64,000 nt of DNA from JBOFWL01 sp051653605 (GCA_051653605.1 JBOFWL010000066.1:1-64000); one strand, 5' to 3'; shown: positions 49,725 to 58,801, counted from the first letter of the stretch. Notes: generated by a model from the letters alone, not told the origin. Program-made: numbers and translations.

Positions 49725-51098
49725 CTATCTCTTTAGATTCAATACTTCTTGAAGCATTTGATCTGATGTTGTAATTGTTCTTGAGTTAGCTTGGAATCCA
49801 CGTTCTGTAACAATCATATCTGTAAATGTTTCCGATAGGTCGACGTTGGACATTTCTAAAGCTCCCACAACAAGCTTACCTCTGCCCATTGTTCCCGCTT
49901 GACCAATAGACGCCGTTCCAGAGTTATTACTTTGTGCAAACAGTGATGTACCCTGCTTTTCCAAGCCCATAGGGTTGACAAAAGACGCCGTAGCAATTTG
50001 ACCCAAAGAACGACGAACTCCGTTATCCATAACCCCTGTAATAATACCAGAATCGTCAATAAGGAAGCTTTCCATATACCCCATACCATTTCCATCTTGC
50101 TGATATGCTTCCGTTGTAAAACGAGATGCAAACTGAGTAAGTGTATTTTTCACCGAACCTACTTCACCAAAATTCATGGTGAATGTTCGCTGAGTGCCGT
50201 CAGGGTGATCGTAAGAAACAATGCCAAGAAGTTGTCCATCAGCATCGGTTTCTAGGGCTTCCCCAGCTGCTTCGGTAATAGATGCAATTGTTCCATTCGT
50301 ATTAAAATTAAAGGTTAATTCATTAGTAGTATCGATTTTAGCTCCGCCGATGCTTACACTAAGGTTTTCAATTTGATTACCTTGTTCGTCCGTCATCGAG
50401 AACACACCACTCCAAGTATTAAGATCGGTACGTGCAAATGTAGTCGAAAGACGCCATGGGTTTCCATAGGGATCAAACACATCGATAGATGCCCCGTGAG
50501 TAGCTTGAATTCTCTCTGCTTCCGAGGCATTCGCAGGTAAAATAGTAGCATTACTATCAAGATTAGATCGGAAACGAACTGTAGAGGTTTCAACAGCCTC
50601 AATTTTTTGACCTTGCTCGATTTTTAAATCCGTAGTTGGAGCATTCGTATCAATGAGGTATTCCCCACCTTCAACTTGTCTGCTCTGCCAACCTTGAACT
50701 CGAAGACCACTAGAGTTAACTAGTGTGCCATCTCTATCAATCATAAAGTTTCCATTTCGCGTAAAGAAGGTGTTCTGCCCATCTTTCAAAACGTAAAAAC
50801 CTTCTCCACTAATAGCGACATCAGTATTTTTACCTGTTGTTTGCAAAGATCCTTGCGTCATCAGCGTATCAATAGATGCGATATTCATCCCCAAACCAAC
50901 TTGCTTAGAGTTAACCCCTCCTCTTTCATCCGTCGGGCGAGATGCACCCGATACCATTTGAGAAATGATATCTTGGAAAGTAACACGACCCTTTTTGAAG
51001 CCTGTTGTGTTAACGTTAGCAACGTTATTACCGATAACATCCATACGAGTTTGGTGATTTTGTAAGCCTGATACACCAGAATAAAGTGATCTCAACAT
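49725..51098 (-). CDS. flgE: Flagellar hook protein FlgE
   Basis: 457 residues. N-terminal LYSGVSGLQNHQTRMDVIGNNVANVNTTGFKK and C-terminal MSNVDLSETFTDMIVTERGFQANSRTITTSDQMLQEVLNLKR frame the D1/D2 hook domains. In spirochaetes such as Treponema denticola the hook is cross-linked by lysinoalanine between Lys165 and Cys178. Here residue 165 is Lys but residue 178 is Ser (RFRSNLD, codon TCT at 50565-50567), and the whole protein has no Cys. GGAG lies upstream of ATG 51098. It lies in the fliK-flgD-flgE-flbD-motAB operon. Confidence 0.95.
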   Translation of the reverse strand: MLRSLYSGVSGLQNHQTRMDVIGNNVANVNTTGFKKGRVTFQDIISQMVSGASRPTDERGGVNSKQVGLGMNIASIDTLMTQGSLQTTGKNTDVAISGEGFYVLKDGQNTFFTRNGNFMIDRDGTLVNSSGLRVQGWQSRQVEGGEYLIDTNAPTTDLKIEQGQKIEAVETSTVRFRSNLDSNATILPANASEAERIQATHGASIDVFDPYGNPWRLSTTFARTDLNTWSGVFSMTDEQGNQIENLSVSIGGAKIDTTNELTFNFNTNGTIASITEAAGEALETDADGQLLGIVSYDHPDGTQRTFTMNFGEVGSVKNTLTQFASRFTTEAYQQDGNGMGYMESFLIDDSGIITGVMDNGVRRSLGQIATASFVNPMGLEKQGTSLFAQSNNSGTASIGQAGTMGRGKLVVGALEMSNVDLSETFTDMIVTERGFQANSRTITTSDQMLQEVLNLKR

Positions 51099-51125
51099 AG
51101 GAGAACTCCTTGATTATTTTTATTT

Positions 51126-51644
51126 TTAATTTTCAATAGAGGTGAGCGCAGCTTCTTCTGATTCCAGAGCCTTACGCACCATATCAGCAATTGCAGAACC
51201 ACTTTCTGCAACCGACACCACATTTTCAAGTTTGATTTCCCAATCTCCACTTTTGAGCGTGTGTTCGCCATTACGCACAAGCACCGAATCAACAATGCCT
51301 GTTCGCTCCATAGAACCATCATCCCATGTGACTTCCTTACCGATGATAGCGACATTTTTAGAGAAATCAAATTCTTTTGTAAACTTCGCCATATTTTCAG
51401 CAACAGAGCTCATTTGTTTTAAAGAGGTAAATTGTGCCATCTGCCCCATAAATTCTTTATCGTCCATAGGTTTTGTTGGATCTTGTGTTTTTAGCTGGGT
51501 AATCAACAGCGCCAGAAAATCCGACTCTTCCAGCGAATTTTTACTTACAATCTGTTGTTTTTCCTTAAGTTGACTGTTAAATGTATTAACTTCTTGTTCG
51601 AGCATCCGCATTTCTGCAGAACTCATTTGCGTGTTGACCGTCAT
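51126..51644 (-). CDS. flgD: Flagellar hook-capping protein FlgD
   Basis: 172 residues. The N-terminal export/assembly segment has LEESDFLALLITQLKTQDPTKPMDDKEFMGQMAQFTSLKQMSSVAENM, the FlgD hallmark, followed by a small beta domain (GKEVTWDDGSMERTGIVDSVLVRNGEHTLKSGDWEI). It caps the growing hook to fold FlgE subunits. It lies between fliK and flgE. Confidence 0.93.
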   Translation of the reverse strand: MTVNTQMSSAEMRMLEQEVNTFNSQLKEKQQIVSKNSLEESDFLALLITQLKTQDPTKPMDDKEFMGQMAQFTSLKQMSSVAENMAKFTKEFDFSKNVAIIGKEVTWDDGSMERTGIVDSVLVRNGEHTLKSGDWEIKLENVVSVAESGSAIADMVRKALESEEAALTSIEN

Positions 51645-51685
51645 TTTTTTCTCCCGTTTTCCTTATTTCTCTTTCATGTTTTTTT

Positions 51686-52975
51686 TTATGCAGTGTAATC
51701 AATCTCGCTCATACTAAGCCCTCTACTCATCATTTCGATGGGTGAAGTGACTCGTACCGCCTTATAAGATGTGTGATTTTCAATAATATCTTGTGCTTTT
51801 TCAAAGCTTTCTCTACCGTCTCCAAGGGAAACATCCACTTGAGCAATGTTTATCCCCGATTGCTTGAAGCTTTCTTTAAGCATATTCATATTTTCTTCAA
51901 AAAGAGCCTTTGCTTCTGGGGTACTAACAACAATTTTGCCCATCATCATGCCTTCTTCTAGGCGAAAAGAGATTTTCATCTGCCCGAGTTCTGGAGGAGT
52001 AAGTTTCATTTTAAACTCCGAACCCCCATCTCGAAGAACAACTAGCGATCGCGCTCCAATTTGACTCATCATATTTTCAATTTGATGCATCATAGCGGGG
52101 CTAGTAGGTGCCTCAATCTTTGTGGGAGCATCCGTCATTTTAGAGGCAAGCGTTTCAGCAAAAACTTGGGCAACAGGGCTTTCATTTTCTTCAGGAGAAC
52201 CATTTAAGGCTAATTTAACTTCTAAAGCCTGTTCTTTCAGCATGGCCTTAAGCGAGGTACGGCGATCATCAACCACTATCGGTGATTCTTTTAGATTGAG
52301 TGGCTCTTTGATGTCTATCGCGTCGGAGATTTCAGCGTTAGCAAGAAGAATTTTTCCATCTTCTGCATCGGAAAGAAGAGATTCGTCGATATTTGCAAGG
52401 AAAATCTTGCTATCATTTTCTACAGATTTAGCTTGAAGCATCATATCACTCACAAGCCTTTTCTGAGCAAAAGTTATTGTGCCATTTTCTAGGTCGGGTT
52501 TCAACCCTTCTAAATCGAAAGATAACTTTTCTGCAAGATAATAAGTGCGATCAGTGAGTTCCCCTGTTTGAGATAATTCTTCCTGCGCTTGTAACAAGAA
52601 AGCAACCATTTGTTCCAACAATTCTTCCATCATCGAGGGCTCTTCTGTGTCTTCGATGATCATAGATTTAACCTGATCTAATAAGTCTTCGAGGGGTTGA
52701 ATTTCATCTTTACTAATGGTAGAATCTTTTTTAAGAGATTCCATTTGTTCTGAGACTTTTTCTATTTTTTGGGTGAGTTCTTTTGTTGGTTCTGCCAAAG
52801 TCTCTGGTGTTTTTTGAGTTTTTGACATTATATCAGAAAAAGACGTACCCGGTTTGGGTTTTTCAACAGACACTTTCAAGCTAGACAAAGGCGCATAATT
52901 AGATGATGAAAACAAATCTCGAGATGCTGACACCATGCCAGCAACGGAATCTTGCATAGAAAATCTCCCGCCCAT
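51686..52975 (-). CDS. fliK: Flagellar hook-length control protein FliK
   Basis: 429 residues. A long, low-complexity, acidic N-terminal part precedes the FliK C-terminal domain (about 320-400): SEFKMKLTPPELGQMKISFRLEEGMMMGKIVVSTPEAKALFEENMNMLKESFKQSGINIAQVDV. It is the exported ruler that stops hook growth. It is the first gene of the flagellar operon; GGGAGA precedes ATG 52975, and the CCGA/AAGAGAAAGAGTTTA element shared with flgG lies 18-41 bases upstream. Confidence 0.9.
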   Translation of the reverse strand: MGGRFSMQDSVAGMVSASRDLFSSSNYAPLSSLKVSVEKPKPGTSFSDIMSKTQKTPETLAEPTKELTQKIEKVSEQMESLKKDSTISKDEIQPLEDLLDQVKSMIIEDTEEPSMMEELLEQMVAFLLQAQEELSQTGELTDRTYYLAEKLSFDLEGLKPDLENGTITFAQKRLVSDMMLQAKSVENDSKIFLANIDESLLSDAEDGKILLANAEISDAIDIKEPLNLKESPIVVDDRRTSLKAMLKEQALEVKLALNGSPEENESPVAQVFAETLASKMTDAPTKIEAPTSPAMMHQIENMMSQIGARSLVVLRDGGSEFKMKLTPPELGQMKISFRLEEGMMMGKIVVSTPEAKALFEENMNMLKESFKQSGINIAQVDVSLGDGRESFEKAQDIIENHTSYKAVRVTSPIEMMSRGLSMSEIDYTA

Positions 52976-52992
52976 AGGGCTATCTTAAATCG

Positions 52993-53016
52993 TAAACTCT
53001 TTCTCTTATATTTCGG
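52993..53016 (-). promoter_or_regulatory. Candidate flagellar promoter element of the fliK operon
   Basis: On the minus strand CCGAAATAT followed by AAGAGAAAGAGTTTA. The last 15 bases are identical to those upstream of flgG, at identical distance from CCGA. It lies between the upstream operon's terminator and fliK. Confidence 0.5.
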
Positions 53017-53025
53017 ATTAAAAAA

Positions 53026-53057
53026 AAAAAAGTGAAGCTCTATGGCTCCACTTTTTT
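53026..53057 (-). terminator. Intrinsic terminator of the neuB-cdaA operon
   Basis: On the minus strand AAGTGGAGCC / AGCTTCACTT with one mismatch, then a run of about 11 T, immediately before the fliK promoter element. Confidence 0.8.
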
Positions 53058-53077
53058 AAAAAATTATTAAATAACTA

Positions 53078-54166
53078 CTAATGCACCAGTATCGATGATT
53101 TAGTAAAAATAGGACACGTCATTTCATTGGTTCGTTCTTGTGCAATGTAGTCTGCATACATCTCAAATTTAATAGAAGTTATCATTTTAGTGCCAAAAAA
53201 AGCATAGCTGCTATCAAAGAAACTAATTTCTTTAGACTTTCCTGCAGGCTCGGCATTTGAAACAAAAATTTTGGCTGCAAAATCAATATCTTCTTTTGTC
53301 ACATCCTTACCATAAATAAATCCAAATGTATAACGAGGGTCTTGGAAAGAAAACGCTGTTGCATTGTGAGGTTTCATCTTTTGGAAAAATAAATTAAGAT
53401 AGGTGCTTTCAAAAGGAGTTCGTCCAAGAACAACATTGGAGTCCTCTTTTAATACGAGGTGAAGCCCTAAGCGATTAAGGTGGGTTGGATTGAGCATATA
53501 CCCTTTTTCAAAGATTTCAAAGGCTTTTCGCCCCATATCTTGCTCATGGCAAGCAAGGTCTAGAGAATGAGCATGCCCACCTTGTGGAGGCAATCCAAAA
53601 AGATCAAATTCTTGTTTGAGAGCGGCGAAATCGTCGGTATCTCCCCCTTGATAATCTAAGAAAATAGATTGATCAACACGAAAATTCTCTTCTAATTGAG
53701 TTTTAGGCAATAACTTAGCGCTTAATGGTCTAAAGACAAGCCCTTCAACTCCAGCTTCATAATCAATACTCTGTAAAGCATCTTTACTCTGGGTGATAGG
53801 GCATTGATTTAACACGTCTCCTGTGACGATAAAATCCATTCCATGCTCTTGCATGTATTCTTTTGCTCTTTTCAGAACAAATACACTGTGCTCCAAACAT
53901 GGGCCACTTTCGTAGCCACCATGGGATAAAACTTCTGCATAAAAATCACGAGCAACATCATACTTTTCGATCTCCACGCGATTTTTGATGAAGTGTTCCA
54001 TTCCCCCATATTTGGAAATCCGTTGTCCTGCAATAACAGGCTTATCGTTTGTCAAGCCAATGTCGAAATGTACGGCTTTGTATGCAATGTTAGCTTTTTC
54101 CATTAACTTTGCAGCCAATAACGATTCAACAGAGCTATTTGCGATAACCACTACTTTAGGCATCAC
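53078..54166 (-). CDS. Degenerate PP-loop / thiouridylase-like protein
   Basis: 362 residues. The layout matches a family related to tRNA 2-/4-thiouridylases: a nucleotide-binding N-terminal domain and the characteristic DFIVTGDVLNQCPITQSKDALQSIDYEAGVEGLVFRPLSAKLLPKT. However the PP-loop (usually SGGxDS) reads IANSSVESLLAAKL. The usual PCxxC pair is GPCLEHS, and the usual GGCLLT is GGHAHS. The catalytic cysteines and PP-loop are therefore mostly lost. It may be a non-catalytic paralogue or use different chemistry. Last gene of the neuB operon. Confidence is in the family resemblance, not in an activity. Confidence 0.65.
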   Translation of the reverse strand: MMPKVVVIANSSVESLLAAKLMEKANIAYKAVHFDIGLTNDKPVIAGQRISKYGGMEHFIKNRVEIEKYDVARDFYAEVLSHGGYESGPCLEHSVFVLKRAKEYMQEHGMDFIVTGDVLNQCPITQSKDALQSIDYEAGVEGLVFRPLSAKLLPKTQLEENFRVDQSIFLDYQGGDTDDFAALKQEFDLFGLPPQGGHAHSLDLACHEQDMGRKAFEIFEKGYMLNPTHLNRLGLHLVLKEDSNVVLGRTPFESTYLNLFFQKMKPHNATAFSFQDPRYTFGFIYGKDVTKEDIDFAAKIFVSNAEPAGKSKEISFFDSSYAFFGTKMITSIKFEMYADYIAQERTNEMTCPIFTKSSILVH

Positions 54167-54185
54167 ATCCTCCTAAATGATACAC

Positions 54186-55118
54186 TTACTCAACAAGAAG
54201 ATCACTATTTTCATTTTTTCTATTAATTTTCACTTCAACACTTGGGTTCATGTTAGAGACAATCTCGTCTAGTGTTTCTAGGTTGATTGGCAATGTTATT
54301 TTTCCAGCCTTTGTAATATTCTCCATATTAACGAAAGCTTTAGTGCGGCGTGAAAGCGTTGTTTTATTAGTGATTCGAGAAACAACCAATACTGAAATAT
54401 TTTCATCTTGGACCGTTTTTCCTTCGGGAGTATTCTGAAAAACAACAGGAATATCTATTAAATTAGTAAACATTTCTAAAGAGGTTTCCAGCTCAACATC
54501 AACCTTATTATAAGTTAGCTTAGTGTATTCAGGGGCTTTAACTTCTAACGATACCTGCGTAAACATTGCCTGCAAAGAAGAAATATTGAGAGTCTCTGTT
54601 GGTAATGATTTAAGTCGTCGAAGCACTCGGGAAGGGCCTCTCACTGTGATTTTTTCTGGTGTGATCTTATAATTAATTAAAAGGTTTTTATTGTCTACTC
54701 CTCTAGTTCTCAATGATACCGGTACCGAGGCATCGACGATATTATCCATATCAATCCGCAAGCTGTAGGGCAATACAGACGAAAATACACCTTCTGGCAC
54801 CCCATTAAGCCTCACTCTATAGTAAGACTCACCCTCTTTTCTGATGCTTGATGCATCAACATAAGCTTTTATGTTAGTAAGACTCTCTGAAATATCCTTT
54901 CGCGCCCTGAGATTAACTTCTACCATCATCTTATCTCGGGGAACTGCGACTATACCCTCGGGAATATTGATTGTTTCAACAGGAAGAGAGATAGTTATGC
55001 GGTCTATGGAGAAAATATTAACAAAATACCAGAGAAAAGCAGAAAAACCAATAATGAAAACTTTTGCTGTAAAATCTGCCATAAGAAAGTGTGCTGCTCG
55101 TTTAAGAAAAGATATCAT
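54186..55118 (-). CDS. cdaR: CdaR/YbbR-domain protein
   Basis: 310 residues from ATG 55118, chosen because GAGG lies 6 bases upstream and it overlaps the cdaA end; longer in-frame starts fall inside cdaA. One N-terminal membrane segment (KVFIIGFSAFLWYFVNIF) is followed by about three to four YbbR repeats (ITISLPVETINIPEG, VPVSLRTRGVD..KITPEKITVRGPSRVL, IDIPVVFQNTPEGKT). It is an extracytoplasmic regulator of the diadenylate cyclase CdaA. Confidence 0.88.
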   Translation of the reverse strand: MISFLKRAAHFLMADFTAKVFIIGFSAFLWYFVNIFSIDRITISLPVETINIPEGIVAVPRDKMMVEVNLRARKDISESLTNIKAYVDASSIRKEGESYYRVRLNGVPEGVFSSVLPYSLRIDMDNIVDASVPVSLRTRGVDNKNLLINYKITPEKITVRGPSRVLRRLKSLPTETLNISSLQAMFTQVSLEVKAPEYTKLTYNKVDVELETSLEMFTNLIDIPVVFQNTPEGKTVQDENISVLVVSRITNKTTLSRRTKAFVNMENITKAGKITLPINLETLDEIVSNMNPSVEVKINRKNENSDLLVE

Positions 55119-55815
55119 GAAGCACCTCTTCAATTTTTCTACGAGGGACAATAATATGCTTATTATTTTGAGCATAAGAAAATTCCCCAGTTTCTTCAGA
55201 GACAATAAGCGCCGTACAACTTCGCCCGTAGGTGAAGCTTATACCAGCCTCATGGCGTGTTCCTTTTTTGGTACTTGAAGAAAAATCAACAGGTAAAAAG
55301 ACTTGTGCCGCATAAATTTTTTCTCCACGAATAATAACAGCCCCATCATGGAGGTCTGTGCCTTTATAAAAGATAGTCAATAATAACTCTGTAGAAAATT
55401 CGGCATCAAGGATGACCCCATTAGCAATAATATCGTCCAAACGCGTACGATCCTCAACTATAATAAGGGCTCCTATACGATTCTTAGACATATACATTAG
55501 TGTTTCGGCCAGTTTATGGATGAAATCTTCATCTTTTTTACTTCGTCCTTTGGGTTTTCCTATGGTAGCAAAGAATCGGCGAAGCTCTTGTTGGAACAAT
55601 ATAGCAATTATCACAGGGAAATTAGCAATTAATCGATCAAAAATCCACGTTACTGTGGCGAAATTAAGAAATACCGCCACAACGTAAAAAGCAATCAACG
55701 CTAATAACCCTTTGGCAACAGCTGCAGTGTGTGTTCCCTTAAAAAACCGATAAAAAATATAAATAAGTAGAGAAGTAAAAAGAATATCACCAACAACGGT
55801 GAGAATAACTATCAT
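55102..55815 (-). CDS. cdaA: Diadenylate cyclase CdaA
   Basis: 237 residues: three N-terminal membrane segments (about 1-75) and a DAC domain. The DGA motif is at 157-159 (DLHDGAVII). The second ATP-binding motif, normally RHR, reads RHE at 187-189 (GTRHEAGIS); the following ISEVSD-like segment is also changed (ISFTYGRSC). It should make c-di-AMP, controlling osmolyte transport and the envelope. The start overlaps the previous gene's end by 4 bases, and cdaR follows with overlap. Confidence 0.9.
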   Translation of the reverse strand: MIVILTVVGDILFTSLLIYIFYRFFKGTHTAAVAKGLLALIAFYVVAVFLNFATVTWIFDRLIANFPVIIAILFQQELRRFFATIGKPKGRSKKDEDFIHKLAETLMYMSKNRIGALIIVEDRTRLDDIIANGVILDAEFSTELLLTIFYKGTDLHDGAVIIRGEKIYAAQVFLPVDFSSSTKKGTRHEAGISFTYGRSCTALIVSEETGEFSYAQNNKHIIVPRRKIEEVLHDIFS

Positions 55816-56897
55816 GAACGACTCCCTACAATGTCGTGCAATACGTCTGCCACTCGATCGATTTCTGCAATAGTATTAAACCAACCAAATGAAAAACGAG
55901 CAGCCCCTTTTAAATTTAAAAACTGATGCATCTCTGGAGCACAATGCATGCCTCCACGAATAATAATATTCTCTGCTTCCATCATCGCCACTACTTCTTC
56001 AGAAGATATGCCCGGTAGTGATACAGAAACAATAGATGCTTCATCATAATAAGTCGAGATAGGAAGCTTTTGGATTCTATCAAGAAAGTGTTTTTTCAAG
56101 TGTTGTTCATGGTTTCGAATCGTCTCAATACCTGTTGAAGCCACAAAAAGTAAGCCTTCTTTCCATGCTGCAATAGAAGAAATATCCCTTGTACCTGCTT
56201 CAAAGTGCTGTCTATTGGTTTCTAAATCTAGGGAATGCGCACCTGTACCACCAAAAATAAGAGGTTGAATCTCATGAGGCGTGATTAAGGCACCCAGCCC
56301 TGGAGGGCCATAAAGCCCTTTATGAGCCGTAAGAACTAAATAATCAATCCCCCATTCCATCAAAATCGGAAAATGCCCCGCAGCTTGAGCAGCATCAACT
56401 ACAACTCGCACGGATGGATATTTATTTTTAAGATATTCACAAATCTCTTGAACGGGTTCACAATGCCCATTAACGTTGGAAGTTGCATTTAATATCAGCC
56501 AAGCATGAGGTTGCAAATGTTGATCAAGAAACTGTTGATAGTTGTTTAAGGTTAAGGGAGGAAGAACAACCTGTTTTAACCCCCGAGCATACAGTGGCCT
56601 TCTTATAGCATTGTGGCGAGATTTCGTAGAAATAACTAACGCTTCTTGAGGAATATTTGCAATGACAATATTAAGCGACTCTGTTGCTCCAGAAGTAAAG
56701 AAAACATCATAGAGTGCCCCACCAAACATATCAGCAAGAATTTTTTTAGTTTGAAGCACAATCTGGTTTACAGTTTTGTCGTTCTCTCCGGAGGATCGAT
56801 GGACTCCAGCAAGCCCTTTTCGAAAAAAACTATCACGAGCTTGATAGACAGATTCTGGCTTAGGAAAACTAGTTGCTGCATGATTCATCCAAATCAT
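55812..56897 (-). CDS. Cysteine desulfurase-type class V aminotransferase
   Basis: 361 residues. PLP features: MNHAATSFPKPESV, the TSGATESLNIVI loop, VDAAQAAGHFPI, the PLP Lys in TAHKGLYGPPGLGAL, and the mobile Cys loop IRGGMHCAPEMHQFL. This pattern fits the SufS/CsdA-like group that removes sulfur from cysteine for FeS or thio-modification. It lies after serA with an ATGA overlap, GGAGG 9 bases upstream. With a thiouridylase-like gene in the same operon it could act in tRNA thiolation, but that partner is degenerate. Confidence 0.87.
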   Translation of the reverse strand: MIWMNHAATSFPKPESVYQARDSFFRKGLAGVHRSSGENDKTVNQIVLQTKKILADMFGGALYDVFFTSGATESLNIVIANIPQEALVISTKSRHNAIRRPLYARGLKQVVLPPLTLNNYQQFLDQHLQPHAWLILNATSNVNGHCEPVQEICEYLKNKYPSVRVVVDAAQAAGHFPILMEWGIDYLVLTAHKGLYGPPGLGALITPHEIQPLIFGGTGAHSLDLETNRQHFEAGTRDISSIAAWKEGLLFVASTGIETIRNHEQHLKKHFLDRIQKLPISTYYDEASIVSVSLPGISSEEVVAMMEAENIIIRGGMHCAPEMHQFLNLKGAARFSFGWFNTIAEIDRVADVLHDIVGSRS

Positions 56898-57778
56898 TTA
56901 TCTAACCCTCCTAAAAAATCAAGAACTATGTTGACAGCTCCAACAGCTACGGTGCGACGTGCATCTGTGCTTGCTCCACCTAAATGAGCCGTCATCACAA
57001 TATTGGGAAGTTGTCTTAAAGGGGAATCGTTGGGGATGGGTTCTTTAGGAAAAACATCAAGGGCAATTCCTCTTAAACGAGGCGCATGTTTGACAAGTGC
57101 CTCAACATCCACCACAGCACCTCGAGATGCATTGATAAGGCATCCCCCCGTTTTAAGGAGGCTTAATTCTTTATCTGATATCATATTAAGAGTTTCATCT
57201 GTAAGGGGAACATGCAAGGTAAGAATATTACATTGAGGAATTAATTCTTCTAACGAACCCAGCATTGTAGCTGGTGCCTCATTAATGTAGGGGTCGTAAA
57301 CCAGAACTTTCATACCAAAATTCATGGCTAAGCGGCTTACTTTTGCCCCAACATTACCGCAACCAATTACCCCCAAAGTACGCCCAAACAAATCAAAACC
57401 CTCTGTTGTAGTACGATCCCATATGTGTTTTTCAATTTGCCCATGACTTTTTGTAATATTATGAGCAAGAGAGAGCATCAGCCCTAAGGTGTGTTCAGAG
57501 GCACAAGTTGAGTTGCCCCCAGGGACATTATAGCAGAGAATACCTTTACTTTCAGCAAACACCGTATCAATAGCGTCCATTCCTACTCCCGCTCGAGAAA
57601 TAATTTTTAGGTTAGGAGCTTGTTCTATATGGGTTTTGGTGACCGCTAATGAGCGAACAATCAAGGCGTCGGCGATGCCTATGTTTTCCATACCAAAAAA
57701 AATTGTATGCGAGGATGCATGAAGAAGCTCGAGAGCCTCTATTGCTGCAATATCATCTCCAATAACAATATTTGCCAT
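56894..57778 (-). CDS. serA: D-3-phosphoglycerate dehydrogenase-type 2-hydroxyacid dehydrogenase
   Basis: 294 residues from ATG 57778 (TGATG overlap with neuB; GGGGG upstream), short form without an ACT domain. Substrate region RAGVGMDAID; NAD-binding GRTLGVIGCGNVGAKVSRLA; catalytic Arg in INASRGAVVDVEALV; acidic ALDVFPKEP; and His in TAHLGGASTDARR. It probably oxidises 3-phosphoglycerate for serine synthesis. Other 2-hydroxyacids are possible. Tightly packed in the neuB-serA-desulfurase order. Confidence 0.85.
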   Translation of the reverse strand: MANIVIGDDIAAIEALELLHASSHTIFFGMENIGIADALIVRSLAVTKTHIEQAPNLKIISRAGVGMDAIDTVFAESKGILCYNVPGGNSTCASEHTLGLMLSLAHNITKSHGQIEKHIWDRTTTEGFDLFGRTLGVIGCGNVGAKVSRLAMNFGMKVLVYDPYINEAPATMLGSLEELIPQCNILTLHVPLTDETLNMISDKELSLLKTGGCLINASRGAVVDVEALVKHAPRLRGIALDVFPKEPIPNDSPLRQLPNIVMTAHLGGASTDARRTVAVGAVNIVLDFLGGLDK

Positions 57779-58779
57779 CAAAGCCCCCATAAATCGCTTA
57801 GATTTGTCCCTATAGAGAGGCTTTGCGGAGACTTCTTCCCTATAATCGAACGGTAAAATGCGGTACTTACCCCTTTTCCTGGGCGAAGAAGCTCGATATG
57901 TGCTTCTGTAATCGTCTCTCCCTCCAAAATATCCTTAACTAAATAGATACTTCGAGAGGCTAAAGGCCTTATTTCTTGTTCTTGAGGCTTAAGATTACGT
58001 TTTCCAAAGCCTAAAGCCTGCTCCACAGCCCGAATATCTCTCACCATGCAAGAAAATTGCTGAGGATTAAGGGATAGGGGGTGGTCTAAGTCGTTTCGTT
58101 CCGGCATTGTTGTAAAGTGCCGCTCGATTATTTTGGCGCCTCTTGCCACCGCTGCGATAGATAGAGCTGTACCCTGACTGTGGTCGGAAAAACCAATGAT
58201 ATTATTGGGAAGAAGTTTTTGAAGAGTATCCAGATAATGGAGATCAAAATCTTCATAAGGAGCTGGATAACGTGAAACGCAGTAGAGCAACGCCGCTTTT
58301 GTTCCTCGAAGTTTGCTGGCAAGAAGTTCTACTTCTTTTTCTTCCATCGCGCCGCAAGATACAATAAAAGGGATATTTGCCTCAATAAGAAGATCAATCC
58401 AAGGCTCTGTGGTAGCGTCGCCGCTTGCAATTTTAATCGGCAACACCTTGTTTTTAATAAAACTATCTAGAACAGATCTGCTAAAAGGCGCAGCAAAGCA
58501 TACTAAGCCTAATTTTTGAGAATATTCGCATAGTTCATAAAAATTCTCAAGTGAAAAAGAGAGTTTCTTAAATAAATCGTAAGCTTGGGGGGCTTTATGA
58601 AAAGAATAGAATGAATCAATATCATAAATTTGGAACTTTACAGCGTCAGCATAAGAATCTACCGCTGCCGAGATCATTTCCTTTGCACGATCCATACTTC
58701 CATCATGGTTAATACCAATCTCAGCTACCAAAAATGAAGGTTGTTGACGATCTCCAAGAAGAGATAAATAATCGTACAT
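57778..58779 (-). CDS. neuB: NeuB-family sialic/pseudaminic/legionaminic acid synthase
   Basis: 333 residues. A TIM barrel (LVAEIGINHDGSMDRAKEMISAA, AVKFQIYDIDSFYS, IKIASGDATTEPWIDLL, CVSRYPAPYEDFDL, IGFSDHSQGTALSIAAVARGAKIIERHFT) and a C-terminal SAF domain (ASRSIYLVKDILEGETITEAHIELLRPGKGVSTAFYRSIIGKK). It condenses an N-acyl-hexosamine with PEP to a nonulosonic acid. In spirochaetes with glycosylated flagellins this could feed flagellar or surface glycans. First gene of a six-gene operon. Confidence 0.9.
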   Translation of the reverse strand: MYDYLSLLGDRQQPSFLVAEIGINHDGSMDRAKEMISAAVDSYADAVKFQIYDIDSFYSFHKAPQAYDLFKKLSFSLENFYELCEYSQKLGLVCFAAPFSRSVLDSFIKNKVLPIKIASGDATTEPWIDLLIEANIPFIVSCGAMEEKEVELLASKLRGTKAALLYCVSRYPAPYEDFDLHYLDTLQKLLPNNIIGFSDHSQGTALSIAAVARGAKIIERHFTTMPERNDLDHPLSLNPQQFSCMVRDIRAVEQALGFGKRNLKPQEQEIRPLASRSIYLVKDILEGETITEAHIELLRPGKGVSTAFYRSIIGKKSPQSLSIGTNLSDLWGL

Positions 58780-58801
58780 ATTTTGAATATCCCCCTAAAA
58801 T

